From: Kitasatospora sp. MMS16-BH015
GTDB lineage: Bacteria > Actinomycetota > Actinomycetes > Streptomycetales > Streptomycetaceae
DNA: 64,000 nt
Direction of reading: 5' to 3'
Assembly: GCF_002943525.1 (NCBI RefSeq)
Contig: NZ_CP025394.1
Coordinates: 8,013,001 to 8,077,000 of the forward strand
The notes under the pieces were generated by a model, which worked only from the letters and a program-made list of their open reading frames with translations, made no database searches and was not told the DNA's origin. The translations under genes and the position numbers were made by a program. Below are positions 23,863 to 33,948 of this stretch, one piece after another. Each line of letters begins with the position of its first letter. The first letter of the stretch is position 1.

Positions 23863-25491
23863 ATGAAACGACGGTTCCTGACCGTTGCCGCCGCCTGCCT
23901 GCCGCTGGCCGCCGTCGGCTTCGCGCCGGTGAGCGCTTCGGCTGCGACGGCTCAGGCCGCTGCGGTGGCGGCCGGCCCGGCGGCCTTCGGCTGTGCGGCG
24001 CCCCAACTGACGGCCCCGGTCGGCACGGTGGTGGAGTCGGCCACGGCCGCTGCCGTGCCGGCCGGGACCTTCCAGGTGCCCGGTGTCCCGCCGCTCGGCG
24101 GCTACCCCGTGCCGGAGGTGCCGGCGCACTGCGAGGTGACGGTCATCCTGACCCACCCCGGAGCGGCCGACCATGCCAAGGTCAATGTCTGGCTGCCGCA
24201 GGGTGGTTGGAACGGACGGTTCCAGGCCGTCGGCGGCGTCGCGTACGCCGCCGGGGACAACGGTGCCGGGCTCGCCGGTGCCGTCAAGCAGGGCTACGCC
24301 GCCGCGACCACCGATGCCGGGGTCGGCGGCGCGCTGGAGACCGGGTGGGGGCTCGACGCCGCCGGGCAGGTGAACACGGCGCTGCTGGACAACTTCGCCG
24401 CCCGCTCGGCGCACGAGATGGCGCTGGTGGGCAAGGAGGTGGTGGCTGCGGTCTACGGGCGAGCCGCGAGCTACTCGTACTGGAACGGCTGCTCCACCGG
24501 TGGGCGGCAGGGCTACCTGGAGGCGCAGCGGTACCCGACCGACTTCAACGGCATCAACGCCGCTGCACCGGCGATCAATTGGAACCAGTTCGAGGTCGCC
24601 ACGCTCTGGCCGCAGGTGGTGATGAACGAGACGCACACCTACCCGACCGGGTGCGAGTTCGAGGCCTTCGACCGAGCCGCCGTGCAGGCCTGCGACAAGC
24701 TGGACGGCCTGGCGGACGGGGTGATCAACGACCCGGGCCGGTGCGAGTTCGACCCGAGCCGGTTGATCGGCACCAAGCTGCTCTGTGCGGGCAAGGAGGT
24801 GACCGTCACGGCGGCCGACGCCGAGGTGGTGCGCCGGATCTGGGACGGGCCGCGCGGCGCGGACGGCAGGCGGCTCTGGTACGGCCTGCCGGTCGGCGCC
24901 GACTTCGGCGCGCTGGCGGGTACCACCACCGGCCCGGACGGCAGCACCACGGGCGCGCCGTTCTCTGTCCCGGCCCAGTGGGTGGCCACCTTCGTGGAGC
25001 GGCAACCCGGGTTCGACACCGCGCACTTGAGCTATGCGCAGTTCGAGCGGATCTTCCGCACGGCCCGCGCCGAGTACGACGCGGTGATCGGCACCCGGGA
25101 CGCCGACCTCGGCGCCTTCCGCGACGCGGGTGGCAAGCTGCTCACCTGGCACGGCTCGGCCGACCAGTTGATCCCCACCGCCGGAACGGTGGACTACCGC
25201 AGGCGGGTGGAGGCGAAGCTCGGCGGGACGCGGCGGGTGGACGAGTTCTACCGGGTCTTCCTGGCGCCCGGGGTCTCGCACTGCGGCCTGCTCGGCGGCC
25301 AGGTGGACGACTTGGCGGCGCTGACCGCCTGGGTGGAGCAGGGCAAGGCACCGGCCGTACTGCACGCCACCCTGCCCACCGCGACCGGCCCGGCCGCCCG
25401 CGAGCTGTGCCGCTACCCGATGGTCTCCCGCTACACCGGTCACGGTGATCCGTCTGACGTGAGCAACTTCCGCTGCGTGCGGGGAAGTTGA
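23863..25491 (+). CDS. Secreted tannase/feruloyl esterase family protein
   Basis: 542 residues with a clear signal peptide (MKRRFLTVAAACLPLAAVGF, Ala-rich cleavage region). The family signature YSYWNGCSTGGRQGYLEAQR contains the nucleophile Ser in C-S-T-G-G. DFNGINAAAPAINW and the calcium-loop-like ACDKLDGLADGVI are also typical, and LLTWHGSADQLIP plus PGVSHC place the Asp and His of the triad. Paired cysteines next to Ser and His form the usual bridge. It should release phenolic acids from plant esters outside the cell. The ATG 23863 follows GAGGAGTGGAG. It ends 10 bp from the convergent hydrolase gene. Confidence 0.93.
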   Translation: MKRRFLTVAAACLPLAAVGFAPVSASAATAQAAAVAAGPAAFGCAAPQLTAPVGTVVESATAAAVPAGTFQVPGVPPLGGYPVPEVPAHCEVTVILTHPGAADHAKVNVWLPQGGWNGRFQAVGGVAYAAGDNGAGLAGAVKQGYAAATTDAGVGGALETGWGLDAAGQVNTALLDNFAARSAHEMALVGKEVVAAVYGRAASYSYWNGCSTGGRQGYLEAQRYPTDFNGINAAAPAINWNQFEVATLWPQVVMNETHTYPTGCEFEAFDRAAVQACDKLDGLADGVINDPGRCEFDPSRLIGTKLLCAGKEVTVTAADAEVVRRIWDGPRGADGRRLWYGLPVGADFGALAGTTTGPDGSTTGAPFSVPAQWVATFVERQPGFDTAHLSYAQFERIFRTARAEYDAVIGTRDADLGAFRDAGGKLLTWHGSADQLIPTAGTVDYRRRVEAKLGGTRRVDEFYRVFLAPGVSHCGLLGGQVDDLAALTAWVEQGKAPAVLHATLPTATGPAARELCRYPMVSRYTGHGDPSDVSNFRCVRGS

Positions 25492-25501
25492 TCGATAGCG
25501 G

Positions 25502-26506
25502 TCAGTGCAGTCGGTCTGCGTCGAGGACGGCCCTGGCGAAGGCGGTCGGGGCCTCCTGCGGGGCGTTGTGGCCGGTGCCGGCGAGGACGCGGTGCTCGTA
25601 CGGGCCGGTGAAGAGCTTGCGGTAGGCCGTGCCGTCGGTGGAGGCGAGGAAGGGGTCGAGCTCCGGGTCCAGGGTGATGGTCGGGACGGTGATCGGCGGG
25701 CGGTCGGCGAGGAGTTGCTCGTAGCGGTCGTAGCGGCGCTCGCTGTCGGCCAGGCCGAGGCGCCAACGGTAGTTGTGCACCACGATCGCGGCGTAGTCCG
25801 GGTTGTCGAAGGCGGCGGCGGTACGGGCGAAGGTGGCTTCGTCGTACCGCCAGCCGGGCGAGACCTCGTCCCAGACCAGCCGGGCCAGGTCGCGCCGGTA
25901 CTGCGGGTCCTGCAGTGCGGCGCGGCCCCGGTCGGTGGCGAAGTAGTACTGGTACCACCAGGTGTGCTCGGCCTTCGGCGGCAGCGGGTGCTGCTGGGCG
26001 GGCAGGTTGGTGACCAGGTACCCGCTCACCGAGACCAGCGCCTTGACCCGCTCGGGCCAGAGCGCCGCGAGGATGTCGGCCGTCCGTGAGCCCCAGTCGA
26101 AGCCGGCCAGCACGGCGCGGGGGATCCGCAGCGCGTCCATCAGGGCGAGGATGTCGAGGGCGATCGCGGACTGCTGGGCGTTGCGAACGGTGCTCCTGGC
26201 GCGGAAGGTGGTGCTGCCGTGGCCGCGCAGGTACGGCACGATCACCCGGTAGCCCGCCGCCGCGAGCAGCGGCGCCACCTCGACGAAGCTGTGGATGTCG
26301 TAGGGCCAGCCGTGCAGGCAGATCACCACCGGCCCGTGCGCGGGCCCCGCCTCGGCGTAGCCCACGTCGAGCAGCCCGGCCCGGACCTGCTTGAGCTCGC
26401 CGAAGCTGGCGTGGGGGTCCGAAGTGGCCTTGGCCGAAGGGGCGTTGAAGGTGGTGCCGAGTGAGACGGCGGCGGTGGCCTTGGTGAAGGTGCGGCGGTC
26501 GATCAT
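25502..26506 (-). CDS. Tat-exported alpha/beta hydrolase, epoxide-hydrolase-like
   Basis: 334 residues. The N-terminus MIDRRTFTKATAAVSLGTTF has a twin-arginine motif. The fold shows VICLHGWPYDIHSF (HGWP oxyanion motif), VLAGFDWGSRTADILA with an Asp nucleophile in G-F-D-W-G, LDPELDPF near the acid position and AGTGHNAPQEAP with the catalytic His. An Asp rather than Ser nucleophile and HGWP fit epoxide hydrolases or haloalkane dehalogenases. The substrate is unknown. It is the last gene of a probable VOC-LuxR-hydrolase run on the minus strand (gaps of about 30 bp). Confidence 0.87.
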   Translation of the reverse strand: MIDRRTFTKATAAVSLGTTFNAPSAKATSDPHASFGELKQVRAGLLDVGYAEAGPAHGPVVICLHGWPYDIHSFVEVAPLLAAAGYRVIVPYLRGHGSTTFRARSTVRNAQQSAIALDILALMDALRIPRAVLAGFDWGSRTADILAALWPERVKALVSVSGYLVTNLPAQQHPLPPKAEHTWWYQYYFATDRGRAALQDPQYRRDLARLVWDEVSPGWRYDEATFARTAAAFDNPDYAAIVVHNYRWRLGLADSERRYDRYEQLLADRPPITVPTITLDPELDPFLASTDGTAYRKLFTGPYEHRVLAGTGHNAPQEAPTAFARAVLDADRLH

Positions 26507-26534
26507 GTTCGGTCCTCTGTTCTCGGAGCGGGGA

Positions 26535-26831
26535 TCAGGGGCGGGTGACTGATGCGGTGCGGGTGAGGGCGTCGCGCAGGGCCGCTCGGGTCGTGACGCC
26601 CAACTTCGGGAAGGCGTGGTACAGATGCGAGCTGACGGTGCGTGGGGAGAGGTGCAGCCGGGCGCCGATCTGCTTGTTGGTCAGGCCGCCGGCGGCCAGG
26701 TCGGCGATCCGGTGCTCCTGCCAGGTCAGCGTGGGCAGTTCGGGTGGTGCGGTGGGTGCGCGGAGGGGGGCGGCGCGGCCGGGGGTGGAGTCGGTGGTGG
26801 AGTCGGGTGTGGAGTCGGGGAAATCCGTCAT
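26535..26831 (-). CDS. Short LuxR-type HTH protein
   Basis: 98 residues. The first 30 are a low-complexity Asp/Ser/Thr/Pro repeat (TPDSTTDSTPG); the rest is a complete LuxR helix-turn-helix: LTWQEHRIADLAAGGLTNKQ then IGARLHLSPRTVSSHLYHAF and PKLGVTTRAALRDAL. There is no ATPase or receiver domain, so it is either a genuine stand-alone DNA-binding protein or the surviving end of a LAL regulator. ATG at 26829-26831 with GAGGGAG upstream supports translation as it stands. It lies between the VOC and hydrolase genes and is a plausible local regulator. Confidence 0.78.
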   Translation of the reverse strand: MTDFPDSTPDSTTDSTPGRAAPLRAPTAPPELPTLTWQEHRIADLAAGGLTNKQIGARLHLSPRTVSSHLYHAFPKLGVTTRAALRDALTRTASVTRP

Positions 26832-26863
26832 CTGGGGGTACTCCCTCTCGGTAGGGGTGGCGG

Positions 26864-27481
26864 TCAGCTGTCGAGGCCGGCGGCGCGGGCCAGGTGGGCG
26901 GCGTACCAGGTGGGCCAGTCCTCGTCGCGGTGGCCGAGTTCGAGTTCGTACGCGTGGTGGGCGAGGGCGGTGTCGCGTAGGGCCGCCTCGATCTCCTCGG
27001 CCGAGCGGTACACGGCGTGGCTGATCCGGCCCGGGCGGCGGGTGGTGACCTCCTGGAGCAGGAAGGTGTTGCCGTCCGGGTCGGCGAAGGAGGCGAAGGA
27101 GCCGTACGAGCGCCGCTCCGGGTGCGGGCCGGGCACCCGGTGGGCCGTCCCCGCGTGGTGGAAGACGCCGCCGGCGTCGTGGAACACCTCGCTGACCTCG
27201 ACCCCGGCGGCCACCAACTCGGCCCGGGCCGCCAGGATGTCTGCCACGATCAGGTGCACGCCCTGCTCGGAGCCGGGCGCGGCCTCCGTCACCCCGCTGC
27301 CGATGACCAGTGAGACGGCCGACCCGGGCGGGGTCAGGTGCACCACCCGGAACCCCTCGGGCCCGGCGAAGTCCACGTCCTCGCGGAACCCGATCCGGGT
27401 GTAGAACTCCTTGGCCCGGTCCACGTCCGACACCGGGACCACCACGACCTCGATCTTGAACTCCACCATCTGCCCGCTCAT
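26864..27481 (-). CDS. VOC (glyoxalase/bleomycin resistance) family protein
   Basis: 205 residues. The VOC beta-alpha-beta-beta-beta module is visible as VVVVPVSDVDRAKEFYTRIG, then VHLTPPGSAVSLVIG, HLIVADILAARAELVAAG and FASFADPDGNTFLLQEV. After the domain there is a 50-residue C-terminal extension (EEIEAALRDTALAHHAYE...EDWPTWYAAHLARA) that is common in actinobacterial members and of unknown use. Metal-ligand positions (His/Glu) are partly present, so it could be an enzyme or a binding protein. Start ATG 27481 follows CGGAGC; a second in-frame ATG lies four codons later. First gene of the run VOC-LuxR-hydrolase. Confidence 0.88.
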   Translation of the reverse strand: MSGQMVEFKIEVVVVPVSDVDRAKEFYTRIGFREDVDFAGPEGFRVVHLTPPGSAVSLVIGSGVTEAAPGSEQGVHLIVADILAARAELVAAGVEVSEVFHDAGGVFHHAGTAHRVPGPHPERRSYGSFASFADPDGNTFLLQEVTTRRPGRISHAVYRSAEEIEAALRDTALAHHAYELELGHRDEDWPTWYAAHLARAAGLDS

Positions 27482-27717
27482 CTGCCCGCTCCGTCCGTCT
27501 CGCTGACCACCGCTCGGCGGCCACCGATGACGATGCCGGACCGGCGGGCCGGTCGAGCCCGTGCTCGACCCTGGTCACCCCTGGCCCGGGTACGGGCCCG
27601 TGCCCGGCCCGGGGCAGGCCCGGGTGAGGGCCAGGGGCGGACACGGGCTCGACGGGGTGGGGCGGCCGGGGAGTCTGGGGTCAGCCGGCGACGGCACCGA
27701 GACGAGGAGCAGAGACC

Positions 27718-28173
27718 ATGGCGACCATCCACTTCACCGAGCAGACCACGGCCACCCCCGAGCAGTTCGTGGCCTGCCTGACCGACTTCGGGCCGGGCCG
27801 GCAGGAGCTGTTCCCCAACAGCGCGGACGAGTACCTGCGGATCCATGCGACGGGGGAGAGCCGGGCCGAGGTCACCGAGGGGTCGGGCGGGGTGTGGGAG
27901 CGGCTGCGGTACGACTGGTCCGACCCCGAGCGGGTGGTGATGACCACGGTGGACTCCAACCTCTGGGGCGGCGCCTCGGGTCACACCTACGCCTTCACCC
28001 GGCTGCCCGACGGCTCGACCCGGCTGGACGTGACGGTGGTCCGCGAGGGCAGGAACCTCAAGGGCCGGGTCACCGGCCTGCTGCTCGGCAGCGTGGGCCG
28101 GGGCGTGCTGGCCAAGGCACTGAAGCAGACTGTGCGGGCCGTCGAGGCGCGGCAGCGGCTCGCCCGGCCGTGA
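27718..28173 (+). CDS. SRPBCC-superfamily protein
   Basis: 151 residues with the START/Bet v1-like pattern: MATIHFTEQTTATPEQFVAC, a central strand-rich part (GVWERLRYDWSDPERVVMTT), FTRLPDGSTRLDVTVVREG, and a C-terminal helix GRGVLAKALKQTVRAVEAR. It is probably a lipid or polyketide binding or cyclase-like fold; no specific ligand can be read. GAGGAGCAGAGACC precedes the ATG. Just upstream (27580-27650) lie GC-rich inverted repeats (CCTGG-CCCGGG types) that may fold in the leader or terminate transcription from the left. Confidence 0.82.
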   Translation: MATIHFTEQTTATPEQFVACLTDFGPGRQELFPNSADEYLRIHATGESRAEVTEGSGGVWERLRYDWSDPERVVMTTVDSNLWGGASGHTYAFTRLPDGSTRLDVTVVREGRNLKGRVTGLLLGSVGRGVLAKALKQTVRAVEARQRLARP

Positions 28174-28211
28174 GGCGCGGGTGGGCTGCTCGGCCGTGAA
28201 GGCTGGTGGGC

Positions 28212-28267
28212 CGTTCAGCCGTTCAGCCGTTCAGCCGTTGAGCCGTTGGGCCGTTCAGTCTTTCAGC
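28212..28267. repeat. 8-bp tandem repeat over the stop codon of the anti-sigma-like gene
   Basis: Seven consecutive 8-bp units of CGTTCAGC type (exact in the first three, then CGTTGAGC, CGTTGGGC, CGTTCAGT, CTTTCAGC). The last unit contains the TGA of the minus-strand gene (28263-28265). Confidence 0.88.
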
Positions 28268-28664
28268 CGTGCGGGCGGAAGCAGGCGCAGATGGTCTTGC
28301 CGTCGGCCTGCGGGTAGGCCCGCCAGCTGTCGGCGAGCACGGCGACGATGGCCAGGCCGCGTCCGCCGGCCCGGTCCTCGTCCGGCGGACGGGGGGCCGG
28401 CAGTTCGGGCGAGTGGTCGTGGATGCTGACGTACAGGCAGTCCCGGTCCCGGAGCAGCACGAGCTGGGCGCTGCTGTGCGCGTGCACATGGGCGTTGGTG
28501 ACCAGCTCGGAGACGGCCAGCAGCACATCGTCCACGGTGTCCGGCGCCCTGGACGTCCACCCGAGGTCGGCCAGGTGCTTGAGTGTCCAACGTCGGGCCG
28601 CGCGTGGCCCGTTGCCCACCGGGAAGCACCGCGCCCACCCGGTGGCGCTCACCTTTCGTCCCAT
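28263..28664 (-). CDS. RsbW-like ATP-binding protein (anti-sigma-factor type)
   Basis: 133 residues with the GHKL ATPase boxes: N-box VSELVTNAHVHAH (about 52-64), G1 HDHSPELP (about 82-89) and G2 GGRGLAIVAVLAD (about 100-112). This is the short HATPase_c_2 form very abundant in streptomycetes, resembling RsbW/SpoIIAB serine kinases that bind sigma factors or their antagonists. The partner is unknown. It lies 79 bp downstream of the Ser/Thr kinase gene on the same strand. Its last codons and stop lie inside an 8-bp tandem array. Confidence 0.85.
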   Translation of the reverse strand: MGRKVSATGWARCFPVGNGPRAARRWTLKHLADLGWTSRAPDTVDDVLLAVSELVTNAHVHAHSSAQLVLLRDRDCLYVSIHDHSPELPAPRPPDEDRAGGRGLAIVAVLADSWRAYPQADGKTICACFRPHG

Positions 28665-28743
28665 GATCAGCCTCCGTTCTACGGGGTCTCCCTGTTCTTC
28701 GTGTACCCCGTGGCACGGACCACGACCATCGCGGCCGGTCGGT

Positions 28744-30504
<1,761 letters not shown>

Positions 30505-30628
30505 CGTAGGGGCTCGGGCGGACAGCTTTTCGACGCAGGTGGGGGCCCTGGGGCCGATCCGTTTCGTGCGAACGGCGGTTCGTGGGCGGAGCGGAGGGCC
30601 CCAGGTGCAGCGGGGGCTCAGACGGGGC

Positions 30629-30817
30629 TCAGGCCCGGGAAGGGGCGGGGATGACGCGCCGGCGGTGGTGTTCCTCGGCGAGGTCGTGCAGGCGGGCGTG
30701 GAGTAGGTCGGCCACGGTGGCGTTGGTATCGCCGGATTCGGCGAAGGGGTGAACAATTTGACGGACAGTCAGTTTGTGCGGGGCGGAGATCTGGGTCGTG
30801 GCCGACAGGGGTCGCAT
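30629..30817 (-). CDS. Possible small protein (62 residues)
   Basis: The minus strand from ATG 30817 reads MRPLSATTQISAPHKLTVRQ, then IVHPFAESGDTNATVADLLH and ARLHDLAEEHHRRRVIPAPS, ending at 30629. The composition is protein-like (balanced charges, an amphipathic helix in LLHARLHDLAEEHH) rather than the Arg/Pro/Gly pattern of shadow frames. There is no ribosome site, but a TATG/TA-rich -10-like sequence lies close upstream, so a leaderless transcript is possible. It diverges from the gene starting at 30863. Function unknown. Confidence 0.42.
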   Translation of the reverse strand: MRPLSATTQISAPHKLTVRQIVHPFAESGDTNATVADLLHARLHDLAEEHHRRRVIPAPSRA

Positions 30818-30862
30818 CGACTGGCATAGGGTCTGATGCCCAGACGAAGGGACGGACCCACC

Positions 30863-31468
30863 GTGATCTCCGACTACCAGCAACTGCTGCGCGAACGGTT
30901 CCGGTCCGTTCCCGTCCTGCCGGCGCCCACTCCTTGGCGCGGGACCTTCGGGCGGTGCACTCCGATCGGCGGGCTGCTCGGCATCGGCTTCGCCACTGCG
31001 CCCGAGGACGACCGCGATCTGGTGATGGTGGTTTCGGTCGACGGCCACGGGCTCTTCGACGCCGCTACCGGCGAGAAGATCGCCCGGGAACTCGACCCTG
31101 GTCCCGAGGACAGCACCCCCGACGCCGTGCCCGATCTCTCCTGCCCCGGCATCGGCCCGCTCGCCGGGACCCGCGTTCGCATCGCCGGGCTCTTCGGGGG
31201 CGGTCTGCACACCACCACTCAGGACGGTTGGACGGTGGAGGTCGTCAGTCCGGATTGGCCGAACGACCGCGTTCTGCTGTCGACCGACGGCGGCATGCCG
31301 CACGACGGCCCGCACGGCGAGACCTGGTGGCACATCTTCGACTCCGCTCACTCCGAGCTCCGCGCCGCCGGCTTCTCCCCGTCCGGGCGCACCCTTGCCG
31401 TCGCCACCAGCAGCGACCTCACACTCTGGACCCGCCCGGCGGTCGAGGTGGCCGAGGGCGACGCGTGA
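30863..31468 (+). CDS. Protein of unknown function
   Basis: 201 residues from GTG 30863, with CGAAGGGACGG upstream and a TAGGGT -10-like box at about 30827. It begins ISDYQQLLRERFRSVPVL and continues with strand-rich segments (GGLLGIGFATAPEDDRDLVM, TRVRIAGLFGGGLHTTT, WTVEVVSPDWPNDRVLLS) and ends with FSPSGRTLAVATSSDLTLWT, which resembles one blade of a WD40-type propeller. No signal peptide. I do not recognise a named family. A strong terminator lies 100 bp downstream. Confidence 0.68.
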   Translation: MISDYQQLLRERFRSVPVLPAPTPWRGTFGRCTPIGGLLGIGFATAPEDDRDLVMVVSVDGHGLFDAATGEKIARELDPGPEDSTPDAVPDLSCPGIGPLAGTRVRIAGLFGGGLHTTTQDGWTVEVVSPDWPNDRVLLSTDGGMPHDGPHGETWWHIFDSAHSELRAAGFSPSGRTLAVATSSDLTLWTRPAVEVAEGDA

Positions 31469-31570
31469 CGCGTGACGCCCCGAGGTGCTGCGCGCGCGGC
31501 GGACGTCGGCCGGCCCGGGTGCTGATCATGATGGGAACTGACGCGCTGGCTGCAGGCCGACACGGCGCAG

Positions 31571-31596
31571 AGCCCCCACCGGATTCGGTGGGGGCT
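31571..31596. terminator. Hairpin terminator between convergent genes
   Basis: AGCCCCCACCG (31571-31581) pairs exactly with 31586-31596 across a GATT tetraloop. It lies between the gene ending at 31468 (+) and the TerD-type gene ending at 31686 (-), so it can serve both. Confidence 0.82.
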
Positions 31597-31685
31597 CGGG
31601 TGTGGGGAGGAGAGCGGCGGGACTAGTTTCAAGGATTGGTGAGAAGGAAGCCCTGCCATGGCCTCGCCCGAGGGAAAGGTAGCAG

Positions 31686-33851
31686 TTACTCCGGGATCAG
31701 GTCACGGAGGTTTTCCGGGGTGATCACGGTGGAGCCGGGGTGGAGGCCCTCGGGGCGGGTCAGGCCGAGGTAGGTGATCGGGAAGGCGGGGGGCGTCTGG
31801 GGGAGCGGGAGGGCGGGGGACATCAGGCTGGTGAGGTAGCGGACGGTCAGGTACTGGCGCTCGACCACGGCTTGGACGAGCTGGGCGACCGAGACGCGGT
31901 TGGACTCGACCCGGTTGGCGGTCGGGTAGCCCTTGAGGTGGAGGTGGAGCCACTTCGCGTACCAGTCGTCGCCGTAGCGGGCGAAGACCAGGGGGAGGGC
32001 GACCCGGCCGGGGCCGCGGAGCTCGGACTTGGCGCGGACGGTCCTGGGCTCGAAGGGGAGGCCGAGGGCGGCCGGGTCGCGGAGCATGAAGCCGAAGAAG
32101 GACTCCGCCACCTCCTCGAAGCCCTCGCCGGAGTAGATGTTGACCTGGGGCACGATGTAGTCGCCGGTGACGGCGCCCAGCCGGAGGTTGATGAACTCGC
32201 TGGCGCCGTCGGGGGCTTCGGTGATGTCGCCGGAGTGCTCGCCGTCCATGGTGGTGAGGGCGGTGTAGGAGAGCCAGGAGAGGGTCTCGTACTTGGCGTC
32301 GAGCATCAGCGCGGCGAGGTCGAAGTCGGTGCTGCGGGCGGTCTCCTTCCAGTACACGAAGAAGCGCAGGTGCTCGCCTTCCACCAGGAGTTGGGAGCCC
32401 CGGGGGAGCACGCCGAGCCCGCCGGTGGTGGCCCGGCCGCTGAGCGGGAGGGCGACGTCGAGGATCGCCGGGTCCACGTAGAGGTGGTCGGGGCGGGGGA
32501 GGCGGCGGCGCAGCTCGGCGTCGAGCAGGGTGGTGAGGCGCTCGCGCAGGGCCGGCAGCAGGGGCGGGCGGGTGTCGGCCGTGGCCCAGGCGCCGCCGCG
32601 GCGGTTGACGAAGACGCGGTGGGCGGTGCCCTGGGAGGCCCAGCGGTTCTGCAGGTGCTCGCGGACGGCGAGCAGCACGCGGCCGGCCGCGCCGGGGGCG
32701 CTGCGCTCGACGGCGGCGAGCAGGGCGTCCTGGTGTTCGGCGGCGGCCGGGTGGCGGAGCAGGCGGTCGAGGGCGCGGAACAGGCGGCCGGGGGCGGTGG
32801 CCAACTGCTCGACGGCGCCGGGGAAGTCCTCGGCGGCGAGCAGGTGCTCGACTAGGCTGTCGAAGGAGGGGGCGGGCTCCTCGCCCCGGGCCACGGCGAA
32901 GACCCGGGCGGCCTGCGGCCAGTGCGGGTACTCGTGCGGGTGGAGCCGCTCGCCGAGCCGCTTGAACGCCTCGCGGTGGGCGGGCACGTCGGCGAGCTTG
33001 GCCGGGGCGGCGGCGGTCACGGCGTCCAGGCCGGCCAGCAGCAGGCGCCGGATGCGGCGCGGGAAGGCGCGCAACCGGGTCGGGGTGGCCAGGGTCGGGT
33101 CGCCCTCGGCGAAGGCGCAGGCCAGGCGGAGCACGTCGGTGACGGTGTCCAGCAGCAGCGGGGCGCCCCGGTGGAGGCGGACCAGGTTGATCACGGCCCG
33201 GTTCTCCCGGATCGGGATCCGCTCCGGCTGGGGGCCGGCGGCGCACTCGGCGGCGAGGGTGGTGAGGTCGGCCAGGGCCTCCTCGCCGTGCGGGGTGGCG
33301 GCGGAGGCCAGCGCCAGGTAGAGGGTGGAGAGCTCCTCGGGGAGGGTGGCACCGAGGTGGAGCACGGTCAGGCGGTCGCCGGCGGTGGCAATCAACTCCT
33401 CGTGGGCGGCCAGGAGTTGCTCGTAGCCGTGCTGGTAGGTGCCGTAGCTCGGGAGGGTGAGCAGGTCGACCACGCCGGTGCTCAGCTGGGCCAGCACGGA
33501 CTCGCGGGCGGCCGGGTCGGCCAGGGCCTCGGCGATGCAGCTGGTCCAGAAGTCGAAGGTGCTCGGCACGTGCAGCGGGAAGTCGACGAAGTACGCGTTG
33601 TGCCGGACGTGGTCGCCGAGCAGCTCGCGGACGGTGGCCAGGGTGCGGGCGCCGAGCTCGGTGACGGTCTGCTCGGGCAGGCCGGAGAGGTGGGCGAGCA
33701 GCGGGCCGGAGAGCTTGAAGCCCACCGAGAGCAGGGCCGTGTCCAACTGCCGTGCCGCGAACGCCCCTTGACGGGAGGATCCGGCCGGGGCGGGCGGGAC
33801 GGGGAGGCGGTGGGTGTGCCGGACGACCAGGCGTTCGAGAGCGTGGACCAT
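31686..33851 (-). CDS. Large protein with C-terminal TerD-like domain
   Basis: 721 residues from ATG 33849-33851 (MVHALERLVVRHTHRLPVPP). The first 440 residues are helical and Leu/Ala/Arg-rich (YFVDFPLHVPSTFDFWTSCI, LLTLPSYGTYQHGYEQLLAA, LHPHEYPHWPQAARVFA). From about residue 500 there is a TerD-like stretch: GEHLRFFVYWKETARSTDFD, LAALMLDAKYETLSWLSYTA, MDGEHSGDITEAPDGASEFI and YIVPQVNIYSGEGFEEVAES. It matches the calcium-binding TerD pattern (D-L-D, H-S-G-D, V-N-I-Y). I recall similar large streptomycete proteins (SCO0854/MXAN_6230-like) in stress clusters related to tellurite resistance. No other ter gene is in the window. There is no signal peptide. Function unproven. Confidence 0.68.
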   Translation of the reverse strand: MVHALERLVVRHTHRLPVPPAPAGSSRQGAFAARQLDTALLSVGFKLSGPLLAHLSGLPEQTVTELGARTLATVRELLGDHVRHNAYFVDFPLHVPSTFDFWTSCIAEALADPAARESVLAQLSTGVVDLLTLPSYGTYQHGYEQLLAAHEELIATAGDRLTVLHLGATLPEELSTLYLALASAATPHGEEALADLTTLAAECAAGPQPERIPIRENRAVINLVRLHRGAPLLLDTVTDVLRLACAFAEGDPTLATPTRLRAFPRRIRRLLLAGLDAVTAAAPAKLADVPAHREAFKRLGERLHPHEYPHWPQAARVFAVARGEEPAPSFDSLVEHLLAAEDFPGAVEQLATAPGRLFRALDRLLRHPAAAEHQDALLAAVERSAPGAAGRVLLAVREHLQNRWASQGTAHRVFVNRRGGAWATADTRPPLLPALRERLTTLLDAELRRRLPRPDHLYVDPAILDVALPLSGRATTGGLGVLPRGSQLLVEGEHLRFFVYWKETARSTDFDLAALMLDAKYETLSWLSYTALTTMDGEHSGDITEAPDGASEFINLRLGAVTGDYIVPQVNIYSGEGFEEVAESFFGFMLRDPAALGLPFEPRTVRAKSELRGPGRVALPLVFARYGDDWYAKWLHLHLKGYPTANRVESNRVSVAQLVQAVVERQYLTVRYLTSLMSPALPLPQTPPAFPITYLGLTRPEGLHPGSTVITPENLRDLIPE

Positions 33852-33948
33852 CCGGGAAAGATCGCAGAGCGGGCGCCCGGTGCGCAAGACGGTTTCGGTG
33901 TGCGGCGGCCGACCCCGGGGTGATGTCCCGGGGCCGGCCGCCGGCGGG

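Noticed and set aside
31686..33851. Lantibiotic dehydratase interpretation of the large TerD-type protein
   Set aside because: Its size and context (near sbnB) made this tempting, but no LanB-type motif is present, whereas the C-terminal half follows the TerD pattern.
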